Shown here one piece after another: positions 51,404-58,804 of a DNA stretch of 64,000 nucleotides (positions within the stretch are counted from its first letter, which is position 1; each line of letters begins with the position of its first letter). The notes under the pieces were generated by a model. That model was given only the letters and a program-made list of their open reading frames with translations. It had not been told where the DNA came from and searched no databases. A program made the translations under genes and the position numbers. The stretch covers positions 124,001-188,000 of the forward strand of contig NZ_BNBZ01000003.1 in NCBI RefSeq assembly GCF_014656215.1, read 5' to 3'. The stretch is from Streptomyces zaomyceticus (GTDB lineage: Bacteria; Actinomycetota; Actinomycetes; Streptomycetales; Streptomycetaceae).

Positions 51404-54400
51404 TCAGGCCTTGCGGGCCCGGGTCGCCGTCTTCTTGGCGGCGGCCTTCGTGGCCGTCGCCTTCGTGGCCGTCTTCTTCGCCGGAGCGGCGGCCTTGGTG
51501 GCCGCGGTCCTGCTCGCGGCGGCCTTGGTCGTCGCGGCCTTCTTGGCAGGGGCCTTCTTCGCCGCCGCCTTCTTCGTGCCCCGGGCCGCCGGGACCGTCA
51601 CCCCGGCGTCGCTGATCCGGTCCGCGCCGAGGATCTCGCGCAGGAACTTGCCGGTGTGGCTCTCCGGGACCGAGGCCACCTCCTCCGGCGTGCCCTCGGC
51701 GACGACCACGCCGCCGCCGTTGCCGCCCTCGGGGCCCATGTCGATGAGCCAGTCGGCGGTCTTGATGACATCGAGGTTGTGCTCGATGACGATCACCGAG
51801 TTGCCCTTGTCGACCAGGCCGGACAGCACCTTGATCAGCTTCGAGATGTCCTCGAAGTGCAGACCGGTGGTCGGCTCGTCGAGGACGTAGACCGTGCGGC
51901 CCGTCGAGCGCTTCTGGAGCTCGGAGGCGAGCTTCACGCGCTGCGCCTCGCCGCCGGAGAGCGTCGGCGCGGACTGGCCGAGCCGGACGTACCCGAGGCC
52001 GACCTCGTTGAGCGTGCGCAGGTGGCGCGAGATCGTCGGGACGGCCTCGAAGAAGTCGAGGGCCTCCTCGATCGGCATGTTCAGGACCTCGGCGATGGAC
52101 TTGCCCTTGTAGTGGACCTCCAGGGTCTCCCGGTTGTACCGGTCGCCGTGGCAGACCTCGCACGGGACGTAGACGTCCGGGAGGAAGTTCATCTCGATCT
52201 TGATGGTGCCGTCGCCGGAGCAGTTCTCGCAGCGGCCGCCCTTGACGTTGAAGGAGAAGCGGCCGGGCAGGTAGCCCCGGACCTTGGCCTCCATCGTCTC
52301 GGCGAAGAGCTTGCGGACGTGGTCGAAGACGCCGGTGTAGGTCGCCGGGTTCGAGCGCGGGGTGCGGCCGATCGGGGACTGGTCGACGTGCACGACCTTG
52401 TCGACGAGGTCGTCGCCGTCCACTCGCGTGTGGCGTCCGGGCACCGACTTGGCGCCGTTCAGCTCGCGCGCCAGGTGGGTGTAGAGGATGTCGTTGACCA
52501 GGGTCGACTTTCCGGAGCCGGAGACGCCGGTGACGGCGGTGAGGACGCCCAGCGGGAAGGAGACGTCGATGTCCCGCAGGTTGTTCTCGCGGGCGCCGTG
52601 CACGGTGAGCCGGCGTCCGGGGTCCACCGGGCGGCGGATGTCCGGGGTGGGGATCGCCCTGCGGCCGGACAGGTACTGCCCGGTGATCGACTCCTCGTTG
52701 GCGAGGAGCTCCTTCATGGTGCCGGAGTGGACGACCTTGCCGCCGTGCTCACCGGCGCCGGGGCCGATGTCGACGACCCAGTCCGCGACCTTGATCGTGT
52801 CCTCGTCGTGCTCGACGACGATGAGCGTGTTGCCCATGTCCCGGAGCCGTACGAGGGTCTCGATGAGCCGGTGGTTGTCGCGCTGGTGGAGACCGATGGA
52901 CGGCTCGTCGAGCACGTACAGCACACCGACCAGGCCGGAGCCGATCTGGGTGGCGAGCCGGATGCGCTGGGCCTCGCCGCCGGAGAGGGTGCCGGCGGCC
53001 CGGTTGAGCGAGAGGTAGTCGAGGCCGACGTCGACCAGGAACCGCAGCCGCTCGTTGACCTCCTTGAGGACCCGCTCGGCGATCTTCTTGTCCCGGGCGT
53101 TCAGCGTGAGGCGGGAGAGGAACTCGGCGCAGTCGCTGATCGACATCCCGGAGACCTCGGCGATGGACTTCTCCATGACCGTGACCGCGAGGACGATCGG
53201 CTTCAGACGGGTGCCCTCGCAGGTGGGGCAGGGCACCTCGCGCATATAGCCCTCGAAGCGCTCACGGCTGGAGTCGCTCTCGGCCTCGGTGTGGCGCCGC
53301 TTGACGAAGGAGACGGCACCTTCGAAGGCTGGGGTGGTGTACGCCCGCTCCCGCCCGTAGCGGTTGCGGTAGCGGACCTCGACCTGGGTCTTGTGCCCGT
53401 ACATCAGCGCCTTCTTGGCGCGCTGCGGCAGTCCCGCGTACGGCATGTCCGTGCTGAAGCCGAGGGCCTGCGAGAGACCGCCGATGAGCCGGCCGAAGTA
53501 CTCCTTGGTGTGGCCGTGCGACCAGGGGTGGATGGCGCCCTCGTCGAGGGACTTGTCCTCGTCCGGGACGATCAGCTCCGGGTCGACCTCCATCCGGGTG
53601 CCGATGCCGGTGCAGTCGGGGCAGGCGCCGAAGGGCGAGTTGAAGGAGAAGGAGCGCGGCTCGAGCTCCTCGAAGGACAGGTCGTCGTACGGGCAGTACA
53701 GGTGCTCCGAGTACATCCGCTCGCGCTCGGGGTCGTCCTCGGGGAGGTCGACGAAGTCGAGCACGACCATGCCGCCGGAGAGTCCGAGCGCGGTCTCGAC
53801 GGAGTCGGTGAGGCGGCGCTTGGCGCTGTCCTTCACGGTGAGGCGGTCGACGACTACCTCGATCGTGTGCTTTTCCTGCTTCTTCAGCGTCGGCGGTTCG
53901 CTCAGCTGTACGGTCACGCCGTCGACTCGGGCGCGGCTGTAGCCCTTGGTCTGGAGGTCGGCGAAGAGGTCGACGAACTCGCCCTTGCGCTCGCGCACGA
54001 GCGGGGAGAGCACCTGGAAGCGGCTGCCCTCGGGGAGCTCGAGGACCCGGTCGACGATGGCCTGCGGCGACTGGCGGGAGATCGGCCGCCGGCACTCGGG
54101 ACAGTGCGGCTTGCCGATGCGGGCGAAGAGCAGGCGGAGGTAGTCGTAGACCTCCGTGATGGTGCCGACCGTCGAGCGCGGGTTGCGCGAGGTCGACTTC
54201 TGGTCGATGGAGACGGCGGGCGACAGACCCTCGATGAAGTCGACGTCCGGCTTGTCCATCTGGCCGAGGAACTGCCGGGCGTACGAGGAGAGCGACTCGA
54301 CGTACCGGCGCTGCCCCTCGGCGAAGATCGTGTCGAACGCGAGGGAGGACTTGCCCGACCCCGAGAGCCCGGTGAAGACGATCAGGGAGTCACGCGGGAG

Positions 54401-54463
54401 GTCGAGCGAGACGTTCTTGAGGTTGTGCTCACGAGCGCCACGGACGATGAGACGGTCGGTCAC
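51404..54463 (-). CDS. uvrA: Excinuclease ABC subunit A
   Basis: A 1019-residue damage-recognition ATPase with two ABC modules: Walker [10 protein letters not shown] and GVSGSGKST, signatures [13 protein letters not shown] and [13 protein letters not shown], Walker [14 protein letters not shown] and [13 protein letters not shown]. The second zinc module is intact (CENCSGDG ... CEVCHG), but the first reads YCPYDD ... ACPDC, lacking one Cys of the usual C-x2-C. The last 60 residues are an Ala/Lys/Thr-rich basic tail ([17 protein letters not shown] and similar), a DNA-binding-like extension. GTG 54463 starts the conserved [18 protein letters not shown] LexA-like box lies upstream. Confidence 0.97.
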   Translation of the reverse strand: MTDRLIVRGAREHNLKNVSLDLPRDSLIVFTGLSGSGKSSLAFDTIFAEGQRRYVESLSSYARQFLGQMDKPDVDFIEGLSPAVSIDQKSTSRNPRSTVGTITEVYDYLRLLFARIGKPHCPECRRPISRQSPQAIVDRVLELPEGSRFQVLSPLVRERKGEFVDLFADLQTKGYSRARVDGVTVQLSEPPTLKKQEKHTIEVVVDRLTVKDSAKRRLTDSVETALGLSGGMVVLDFVDLPEDDPERERMYSEHLYCPYDDLSFEELEPRSFSFNSPFGACPDCTGIGTRMEVDPELIVPDEDKSLDEGAIHPWSHGHTKEYFGRLIGGLSQALGFSTDMPYAGLPQRAKKALMYGHKTQVEVRYRNRYGRERAYTTPAFEGAVSFVKRRHTEAESDSSRERFEGYMREVPCPTCEGTRLKPIVLAVTVMEKSIAEVSGMSISDCAEFLSRLTLNARDKKIAERVLKEVNERLRFLVDVGLDYLSLNRAAGTLSGGEAQRIRLATQIGSGLVGVLYVLDEPSIGLHQRDNHRLIETLVRLRDMGNTLIVVEHDEDTIKVADWVVDIGPGAGEHGGKVVHSGTMKELLANEESITGQYLSGRRAIPTPDIRRPVDPGRRLTVHGARENNLRDIDVSFPLGVLTAVTGVSGSGKSTLVNDILYTHLARELNGAKSVPGRHTRVDGDDLVDKVVHVDQSPIGRTPRSNPATYTGVFDHVRKLFAETMEAKVRGYLPGRFSFNVKGGRCENCSGDGTIKIEMNFLPDVYVPCEVCHGDRYNRETLEVHYKGKSIAEVLNMPIEEALDFFEAVPTISRHLRTLNEVGLGYVRLGQSAPTLSGGEAQRVKLASELQKRSTGRTVYVLDEPTTGLHFEDISKLIKVLSGLVDKGNSVIVIEHNLDVIKTADWLIDMGPEGGNGGGVVVAEGTPEEVASVPESHTGKFLREILGADRISDAGVTVPAARGTKKAAAKKAPAKKAATTKAAASRTAATKAAAPAKKTATKATATKAAAKKTATRARKA

Positions 54464-54572
54464 GCCGGTCCGCACCTTTCTTGAGAGAGCGGAGGCACAG
54501 AGAGTGCGGGTCGCAAAGATGTCTTGATGTGCCTGAGTACCCAACAACCAAGGATGCCGGATGCTTCCGTCG

Positions 54573-54594
54573 AGCCTATAGCACGTACATTCGA
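54573..54594 (-). promoter_or_regulatory. uvrA promoter -10 and LexA-like (SOS) box
   Basis: TAGCACGTACATTCGA (54579-54594) matches the Gram-positive SOS consensus TCGAAC-N4-GTTCGA at 9 of 12 positions. On the minus strand TAGGCT (54578-54573) directly follows and could be the uvrA -10, so the box would overlap the promoter spacer. The match is imperfect. Confidence 0.45.
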
Positions 54595-54616
54595 TTTCCG
54601 GCCTCGATCGCACCGC

Positions 54617-54645
54617 TTCACCCGATCGAGTGGCGGCGCTAGGGT
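54617..54645 (+). promoter_or_regulatory. Leaderless promoter of the mycothiol-dependent enzyme gene
   Basis: -35 TTCACC (54617-54622), 17-nt spacer, -10 TAGGGT (54640-54645), then 7 nt to ATG 54653; no Shine-Dalgarno sequence. Confidence 0.6.
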
Positions 54646-54652
54646 CGGCGCC

Positions 54653-55354
54653 ATGATCGACCATGTGCGTGACCTGGCCTCTGTACGCGAAGCGACCGAG
54701 CGACTCCTCGACGCGGCCGCCTCCCTGGACAACGCGGCGCTGGCCGAGCCGTCACGGCTTCCCGGCTGGACCCGTGGCCATGTTCTGGCCCACATCGCCC
54801 GCAACGCCGATGCCCTGGTGAACGTCCTCCGGGGCCGGCCCATGTACGAGGACGCCGCGACCCGCGACACCGACATCGAGCGCGACGCCCCGCGCCCACT
54901 GGACGTCCACGTCGCCGACCTGCGCGAGAGCGCCGAGCGCTTCCAGGCCGTGGGCGCCGAACCCGCCGACTGGGCGCGGACCGTCGAACTCCGCAACGGC
55001 GTCACGGACGCGGCCGCCCGCATCCCCTTCCGACGCTGGGTCGAGGTGGACCTGCACCATGTGGACCTGGGGATCGGCTACGACCTGAAGGACCTTCCCG
55101 AGGAGTTCGTCCTGCGGGAGATCGACTTCCTCGCCGACCGCTGGTCCGGCCGCCCCGAGGTCCCGCCGGTGACGTTGCGCGTCGGGTACGAGGAGAACGG
55201 CCCCGCGTGGACGACCGGCGGCGCCGAAGGCACCCCCGTCGTCCTGGGCGGCCCCGCCGTGGAGCTGCTCGGCTGGCTCTCCGGCCGCGACCTCAAGGGC
55301 GCCCATCTCGCCGTCCTCGAGGGCGACGGCCTTCCGGAGCTCCCGCCGCTGTAG
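54653..55354 (+). CDS. Maleylpyruvate isomerase-family mycothiol-dependent enzyme
   Basis: A 233-residue protein of the DinB-like mycothiol S-transferase superfamily. The N-terminal helix bundle shows [38 protein letters not shown] (the W-T-R-x-H-x-x-x-H metal region, about residues 38-50) and later [18 protein letters not shown], which gives the third His set; together these bind a divalent metal. The C-terminal 60 residues form the MDMPI_C-like beta domain. It probably detoxifies a small electrophile with mycothiol, the actinobacterial thiol. It is divergent from uvrA; the MBL gene follows after 49 bp. Confidence 0.9.
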   Translation: MIDHVRDLASVREATERLLDAAASLDNAALAEPSRLPGWTRGHVLAHIARNADALVNVLRGRPMYEDAATRDTDIERDAPRPLDVHVADLRESAERFQAVGAEPADWARTVELRNGVTDAAARIPFRRWVEVDLHHVDLGIGYDLKDLPEEFVLREIDFLADRWSGRPEVPPVTLRVGYEENGPAWTTGGAEGTPVVLGGPAVELLGWLSGRDLKGAHLAVLEGDGLPELPPL

Positions 55355-55391
55355 GCCGTCGGCCGGGCGCCCGCCCGTCGGTGCCCGGCGA

Positions 55392-55397
55392 TAGGCT
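55392..55397 (+). promoter_or_regulatory. -10 element (TAGGCT) of a leaderless promoter
   Basis: TAGGCT lies 6 nt before ATG 55404 in the 49-bp gap, and no Shine-Dalgarno sequence is seen. Confidence 0.45.
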
Positions 55398-55403
55398 GAG
55401 CCC

Positions 55404-56060
55404 ATGACGTACAGCGGAGCGGTGAAGGTCGGCGGACCGGCCGATGTGCACGAACTGACGGACCTGATGATCTCCAAGGTCGCGGTCGGTCCGATGGACA
55501 ACAACGCGTATCTGCTGCGCTGCCGGGCGACCGGCGAGCAGCTGCTCATCGACGCGGCCAACGACGCGGAGACGCTCCTCACGCTGATCGGTGACGACGG
55601 CATCAAGGCCGTCGTCACCACCCACCGGCACGGCGACCACTGGCAGGCGCTCGCCGAGGTGGTCGCCGCGACCGGCGCCGTCACCTACGCGGGGGCGTAC
55701 GACGCGGAGGGCATCCCCGTCGCGACCGACGTGCCCGTCGAGGACGGCGACACGATCCGGGTGGGCCGGGTCGAGCTGACCGCGCGCCGGCTGGTCGGAC
55801 ACACCCCGGGCTCGATCGCCCTCGTCTACGACGACCAGCACGGCCACCCCCACGTCTTCACCGGCGACTGCCTCTTCCCCGGCGGCGTGGGCAATACCCG
55901 GAAGGACCCGGAGGCCTTCGCGAGCCTGATCCACGACGTGGAGACCAAGCTCTTCGCGGTCCTCCCGGACGAGTCCTGGATCTATCCGGGCCACGGCAAG
56001 GACACCACGCTCGGTGACGAGCGCCCGTCCCTGGCGGAGTGGCGCGAGCGCGGCTGGTGA
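55404..56060 (+). CDS. MBL-fold metallo-hydrolase
   Basis: A 218-residue metallo-beta-lactamase-fold enzyme with the full metal-binding set: TTHRHGDHW (H-x-H-x-D-H, about residues 72-79), GHTPGSIALV (His about 133), GDCLF (Asp about 154) and YPGHGKD (His about 196). The layout is of the glyoxalase II/hydroxyacylglutathione hydrolase-like group, and in a mycothiol-producing organism the thioester substrate could be a mycothiol conjugate. It lies directly behind the mycothiol-dependent enzyme, which supports a shared detoxification role, though it seems to have its own promoter. A hairpin follows. Confidence 0.93.
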   Translation: MTYSGAVKVGGPADVHELTDLMISKVAVGPMDNNAYLLRCRATGEQLLIDAANDAETLLTLIGDDGIKAVVTTHRHGDHWQALAEVVAATGAVTYAGAYDAEGIPVATDVPVEDGDTIRVGRVELTARRLVGHTPGSIALVYDDQHGHPHVFTGDCLFPGGVGNTRKDPEAFASLIHDVETKLFAVLPDESWIYPGHGKDTTLGDERPSLAEWRERGW

Positions 56061-56076
56061 TCCACCGGCGACCGAG

Positions 56077-56102
56077 AGCGCGCGGCTGAGCAGCCGCGCG
56101 CT
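56077..56102 (+). terminator. Terminator after the MBL gene
   Basis: AGCGCGCGGCT / AGCCGCGCGCT, 11 perfect pairs with a GAGC loop, 16 nt after the stop. Confidence 0.7.
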
Positions 56103-56149
56103 TCCGCACGCCCCCGTAACCCGGACGGCGGCAGGGTAGTTGGCGCGGC

Positions 56150-57508
56150 ATGGACCCCAGTCACTCTCCGTCGCTGCCCGCTCCCCGTGTTCCACCCGTG
56201 CCGGCCGCCCCGCCGTCGATGGGGAGGGTCGCCGCCGCCTCGCTCGCCGGCACCGCCATCGAGTTCTTCGACTTCTTCGTCTACGGGACCGCCGCCGCCC
56301 TCGTCCTGGGGCCGCTCTTCTTCCCGACCTTCTCCCCGCTCGCCGGCACCCTGGCCGCCTTCGGCACCTTCGCCGTCGGCTTCGTGTCCCGGCCGCTGGG
56401 CTCGATCCTCTTCGGGCACGTCGGCGACCGGTACGGACGCCGCCCCGTCCTCTTCGCCTCACTGCTCCTGACCGGCTGCGCCACCGTCGCGGTCGGCTGC
56501 GTCCCCACGTACGCGACGCTCGGCATCGCCGCCCCGGTGCTGCTGCTCGTCCTCCGCTTCCTCCAGGGCCTGGGCCTCGGCGGCGAATGGGGCGGGGCGG
56601 TCCTGCTCACCGCCGAGCACGCCCCCGCGCACCGGCGTGCGCTGTGGGCGAGCTTCCCCCAGATCGGTCCGGCGGTCGGCTTCCTCCTGGCGAACGGGGT
56701 GATGCTGGCGCTCTCGGCCGGCCTGAGCGACGCCGAGTTCCGCTCCTGGGGATGGCGGGTGCCGTTCTGGGCCGCGGGTGTGCTCGCGGCGGCCGGACTG
56801 CTGCTGCGCTCCTCCCTTGCGGAGACCCCCCAGTTCGAGGAGCTGTCCGCGGCGGGGAAGCGCGCGGGCGCCCCGCTGGCGGAGGTCGCGCGCGACCACT
56901 GGCGGCTCGTCCTGCTGACGGCCGGGGCGCTCGCGGTCGGGTACGCCACCTTCTACACGGTCTCCACCTGGGCCCTCGCCTACGGCACCGAGCGGCTCGG
57001 GGTGAGCAGCACCGTGATGCTGACCTGTGTCATGGCGGCCGTCGCGATCAAGGGCGCGGCCACCCCCTTCGTGGCCCTCCTCGGCGACCGCTGGGGCCGC
57101 CGGCCGCTCTGTCTCGCGGGGTGCGCCGCTTCCGCGCTCTGGATGTTCCCGATGGTGGCGCTGCTGCACACGGCACGGCCGTTCCTGATGTTCCTGGGCT
57201 TCCTGGGAGCGCTGCTCGCGTTCATCACGATGTTCGCGGTGGTCGCCGCGTACCTCCCGGAGCTGTACGAGCCCCGGGTCCGCTGCACGGGCGCCGCCGT
57301 CGGCTACAACCTCGCCGGCGTCCTGGGCGGCGCTCTCACTCCGCTGGTCGCCACCGCCCTCTCCGACGGCGGCTCCGGCCCGCCCTGGGGTGTGGCGGCC
57401 TATCTGACGCTGGTCGCGCTCGTCAGCCTGGCCTGCTTCGCCCTCCTGCCCGAGACCCTCCCGGCCCGGGCCGGGCAGCGGCCCGCCCCGGAGCCCGTCT
57501 CCACCTGA
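56150..57508 (+). CDS. MFS transporter, metabolite:H+ symporter (MHS) type
   Basis: A 452-residue permease with 12 helices. The start ASLAGTAIEFFDFFVYGTAAAL is characteristic of the ShiA/ProP/MhpT-like MHS subgroup, followed by GHVGDRYGRRPVLFASLL (MFS motif A), LRFLQGLGLGGEWGGAVLLTAEHAP (the MHS GEWGGA motif) and its echo ALLGDRWGRRPLCLAG in the second half. Likely substrates are carboxylates or related metabolites taken up with protons. TAGTTG 7 nt before ATG is a weak -10. It is convergent with terC across a 20-bp perfect hairpin. Confidence 0.93.
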   Translation: MDPSHSPSLPAPRVPPVPAAPPSMGRVAAASLAGTAIEFFDFFVYGTAAALVLGPLFFPTFSPLAGTLAAFGTFAVGFVSRPLGSILFGHVGDRYGRRPVLFASLLLTGCATVAVGCVPTYATLGIAAPVLLLVLRFLQGLGLGGEWGGAVLLTAEHAPAHRRALWASFPQIGPAVGFLLANGVMLALSAGLSDAEFRSWGWRVPFWAAGVLAAAGLLLRSSLAETPQFEELSAAGKRAGAPLAEVARDHWRLVLLTAGALAVGYATFYTVSTWALAYGTERLGVSSTVMLTCVMAAVAIKGAATPFVALLGDRWGRRPLCLAGCAASALWMFPMVALLHTARPFLMFLGFLGALLAFITMFAVVAAYLPELYEPRVRCTGAAVGYNLAGVLGGALTPLVATALSDGGSGPPWGVAAYLTLVALVSLACFALLPETLPARAGQRPAPEPVST

Positions 57509-57515
57509 GACGGAA

Positions 57516-57559
57516 ACGGCGACGGCCGGCCGGGGAGATCCCCGGCCGGCCGTCGCCGT
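57516..57559. terminator. 20-bp perfect bidirectional terminator
   Basis: Arms 57516-57535 and 57540-57559 pair perfectly (ACGGCGACGGCC... / ...GGCCGTCGCCGT) around an AGAT loop. It separates the convergent MHS permease and TerC genes. Confidence 0.8.
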
Positions 57560-57569
57560 GTGTGCCGCG

Positions 57570-58574
57570 TCAGGCGCCGATGCTGTCCTTCTCGGCACCG
57601 TCGGCGTCGGCCACGCTTTCGGCGGCCTCCCGCTGAGCCTGTCGCTTGGAGGCGATGAGGCTGGTGATCGTGGTGACGATCAGGACGAGGCAGATGAACG
57701 CGAGCGAGAACGGGATGGAGATCTCCGGGACGTGCACCCCGGACTCGTGCAGGGCGTGCAGCACGAGCTTGACGCCGATGAAGCCGAGGATCACCGACAG
57801 GCCGTAGCTGAGGTGGACCAGCTTCTTGAGCAGGCCGCCGATCAGGAAGTACAGCTGCCGCAGACCCATGAGGGCGAAGGCGTTGGCGGTGAAGACGATG
57901 TACGGGTCCTGGGTGAGGCCGAAGATCGCCGGGATGGAGTCGAGGGCGAAGAGGATGTCGGTGGTGCCGATGGCGAGCATGACGACCATCAGCGGGGTCA
58001 TCACCCGCTTGCCGTTGACCTTGATGAACAGCTTGGTGCCGTGGTACCGGTCGGCGACGCCGAACCGCTTCTCGGCCATCTTGAGGACGCGGTTCTCCGG
58101 GATCTCGTCCTCTTGGTCGGAGCGCGCCTCCTGGATGAGCTTCCAGGCGGTGTAGATCAGGAACGCGCCGAAGATGTAGAAGACCCACGAGAAGTTCGCG
58201 ATGATCGCGGCGCCCGCGGCGATGAAGATCGTACGGAGCACCAGGGCGATCACCACGCCCACCAGCAGCACACGCTGCTGGAGATGGGAGGGGACCGCGA
58301 ACTTCGCCATGATCAGGACGAAGACGAACAGGTTGTCGACACTGAGCGACTTCTCGGTGATGTAGCCGGCGAAGAACTCTCCGGAGGCCTGGGTTTCACC
58401 GGCGAACCACAGGCCGAGCCCGAACAGACCCGCGAGGACGATCCAGACGCCCGTCCAGATCCCCGCTTCCTTCACCGACACGTCATGGGGCTTGCGCCCG
58501 ATGAAGAAGTCGGCACCGATCAGGGCACACAGACCGAGAACGGTCAGCACCCACATGGTCATTGAAACGTCCAC
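57570..58574 (-). CDS. TerC/Alx-family integral membrane protein (Mn-linked)
   Basis: A 334-residue protein with seven to nine helices. Family signatures are the N-terminal half EFFAGYITEKSLSVDNLFVFVLIMAKFAVP (acidic residues of the conserved S-x-DN helix), and the second half AIGTTDILFALDSIPAIFGLTQDPYIVFTANAFALMGLRQLYFLIGGLL (DSIPA motif). TerC/Alx proteins are manganese exporters that supply secreted metalloproteins or protect against Mn and tellurite stress. GTG 58574 is chosen because a GGAGG site lies 4 nt upstream and MDVSMTMWVL is the usual start. The leader carries a yybP-ykoY riboswitch. Confidence 0.94.
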   Translation of the reverse strand: MDVSMTMWVLTVLGLCALIGADFFIGRKPHDVSVKEAGIWTGVWIVLAGLFGLGLWFAGETQASGEFFAGYITEKSLSVDNLFVFVLIMAKFAVPSHLQQRVLLVGVVIALVLRTIFIAAGAAIIANFSWVFYIFGAFLIYTAWKLIQEARSDQEDEIPENRVLKMAEKRFGVADRYHGTKLFIKVNGKRVMTPLMVVMLAIGTTDILFALDSIPAIFGLTQDPYIVFTANAFALMGLRQLYFLIGGLLKKLVHLSYGLSVILGFIGVKLVLHALHESGVHVPEISIPFSLAFICLVLIVTTITSLIASKRQAQREAAESVADADGAEKDSIGA

Positions 58575-58578
58575 TGCG

Positions 58579-58585
58579 CCTCCGG
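58579..58585 (-). promoter_or_regulatory. terC ribosome-binding site complementary to the riboswitch P1 strand
   Basis: CCGGAGG (58585-58579) contains the terC Shine-Dalgarno site. Its exact complement CCTCCGG lies at 58624-58618, the 3' strand of riboswitch stem P1 plus one base. The two states are mutually exclusive. Confidence 0.7.
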
Positions 58586-58618
58586 CGTCGTACGGCTACT
58601 GATCAGCGTCGTCGCTGC

Positions 58619-58735
58619 CGGAGGTCTCTTCCACCCGAGACGATGCGATCGCCGCCGGGCCGACGCCCCGGGATCGGACCCTGAGGATCCGTCCGTATTG
58701 ACGGGTACGCCGCGCATGGGGAGTACTCCCCTCCG
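58619..58735 (-). ncRNA. yybP-ykoY (manganese) riboswitch aptamer
   Basis: On the minus strand: P1 5' strand CGGAGG (58735-58730), the invariant GGAGTA loop segment right after it, the CGTCAAT...GGA segment that forms the other half of the Mn site region, a paired CGGATC/GATCC-type arm, then AAGAGACC followed by P1 3' strand CCTCCG (58624-58619). This order matches the known class (GGGGAGUA ... GUCAA ... AAGACC closing P1). Location directly before a TerC gene is the classic genetic context. Confidence 0.85.
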
Positions 58736-58743
58736 CGCCGAGA

Positions 58744-58773
58744 ACATTACCCGAATGACCAAGAAAAGGTAAA
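58744..58773 (-). promoter_or_regulatory. terC promoter
   Basis: -35 TTTACC (58773-58768), 18-nt spacer, -10 TAATGT (58749-58744). The predicted mRNA start, about 58737, falls right at the beginning of the riboswitch P1 stem. Confidence 0.65.
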
Positions 58774-58804
58774 GCGCAGGGTAAAGAGCCCCCAAGAGCG
58801 CAGG

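Noticed and set aside
51299..54484. Long open frame antisense to uvrA
   Set aside because: Shadow of uvrA; no ribosome site or plausible fold.
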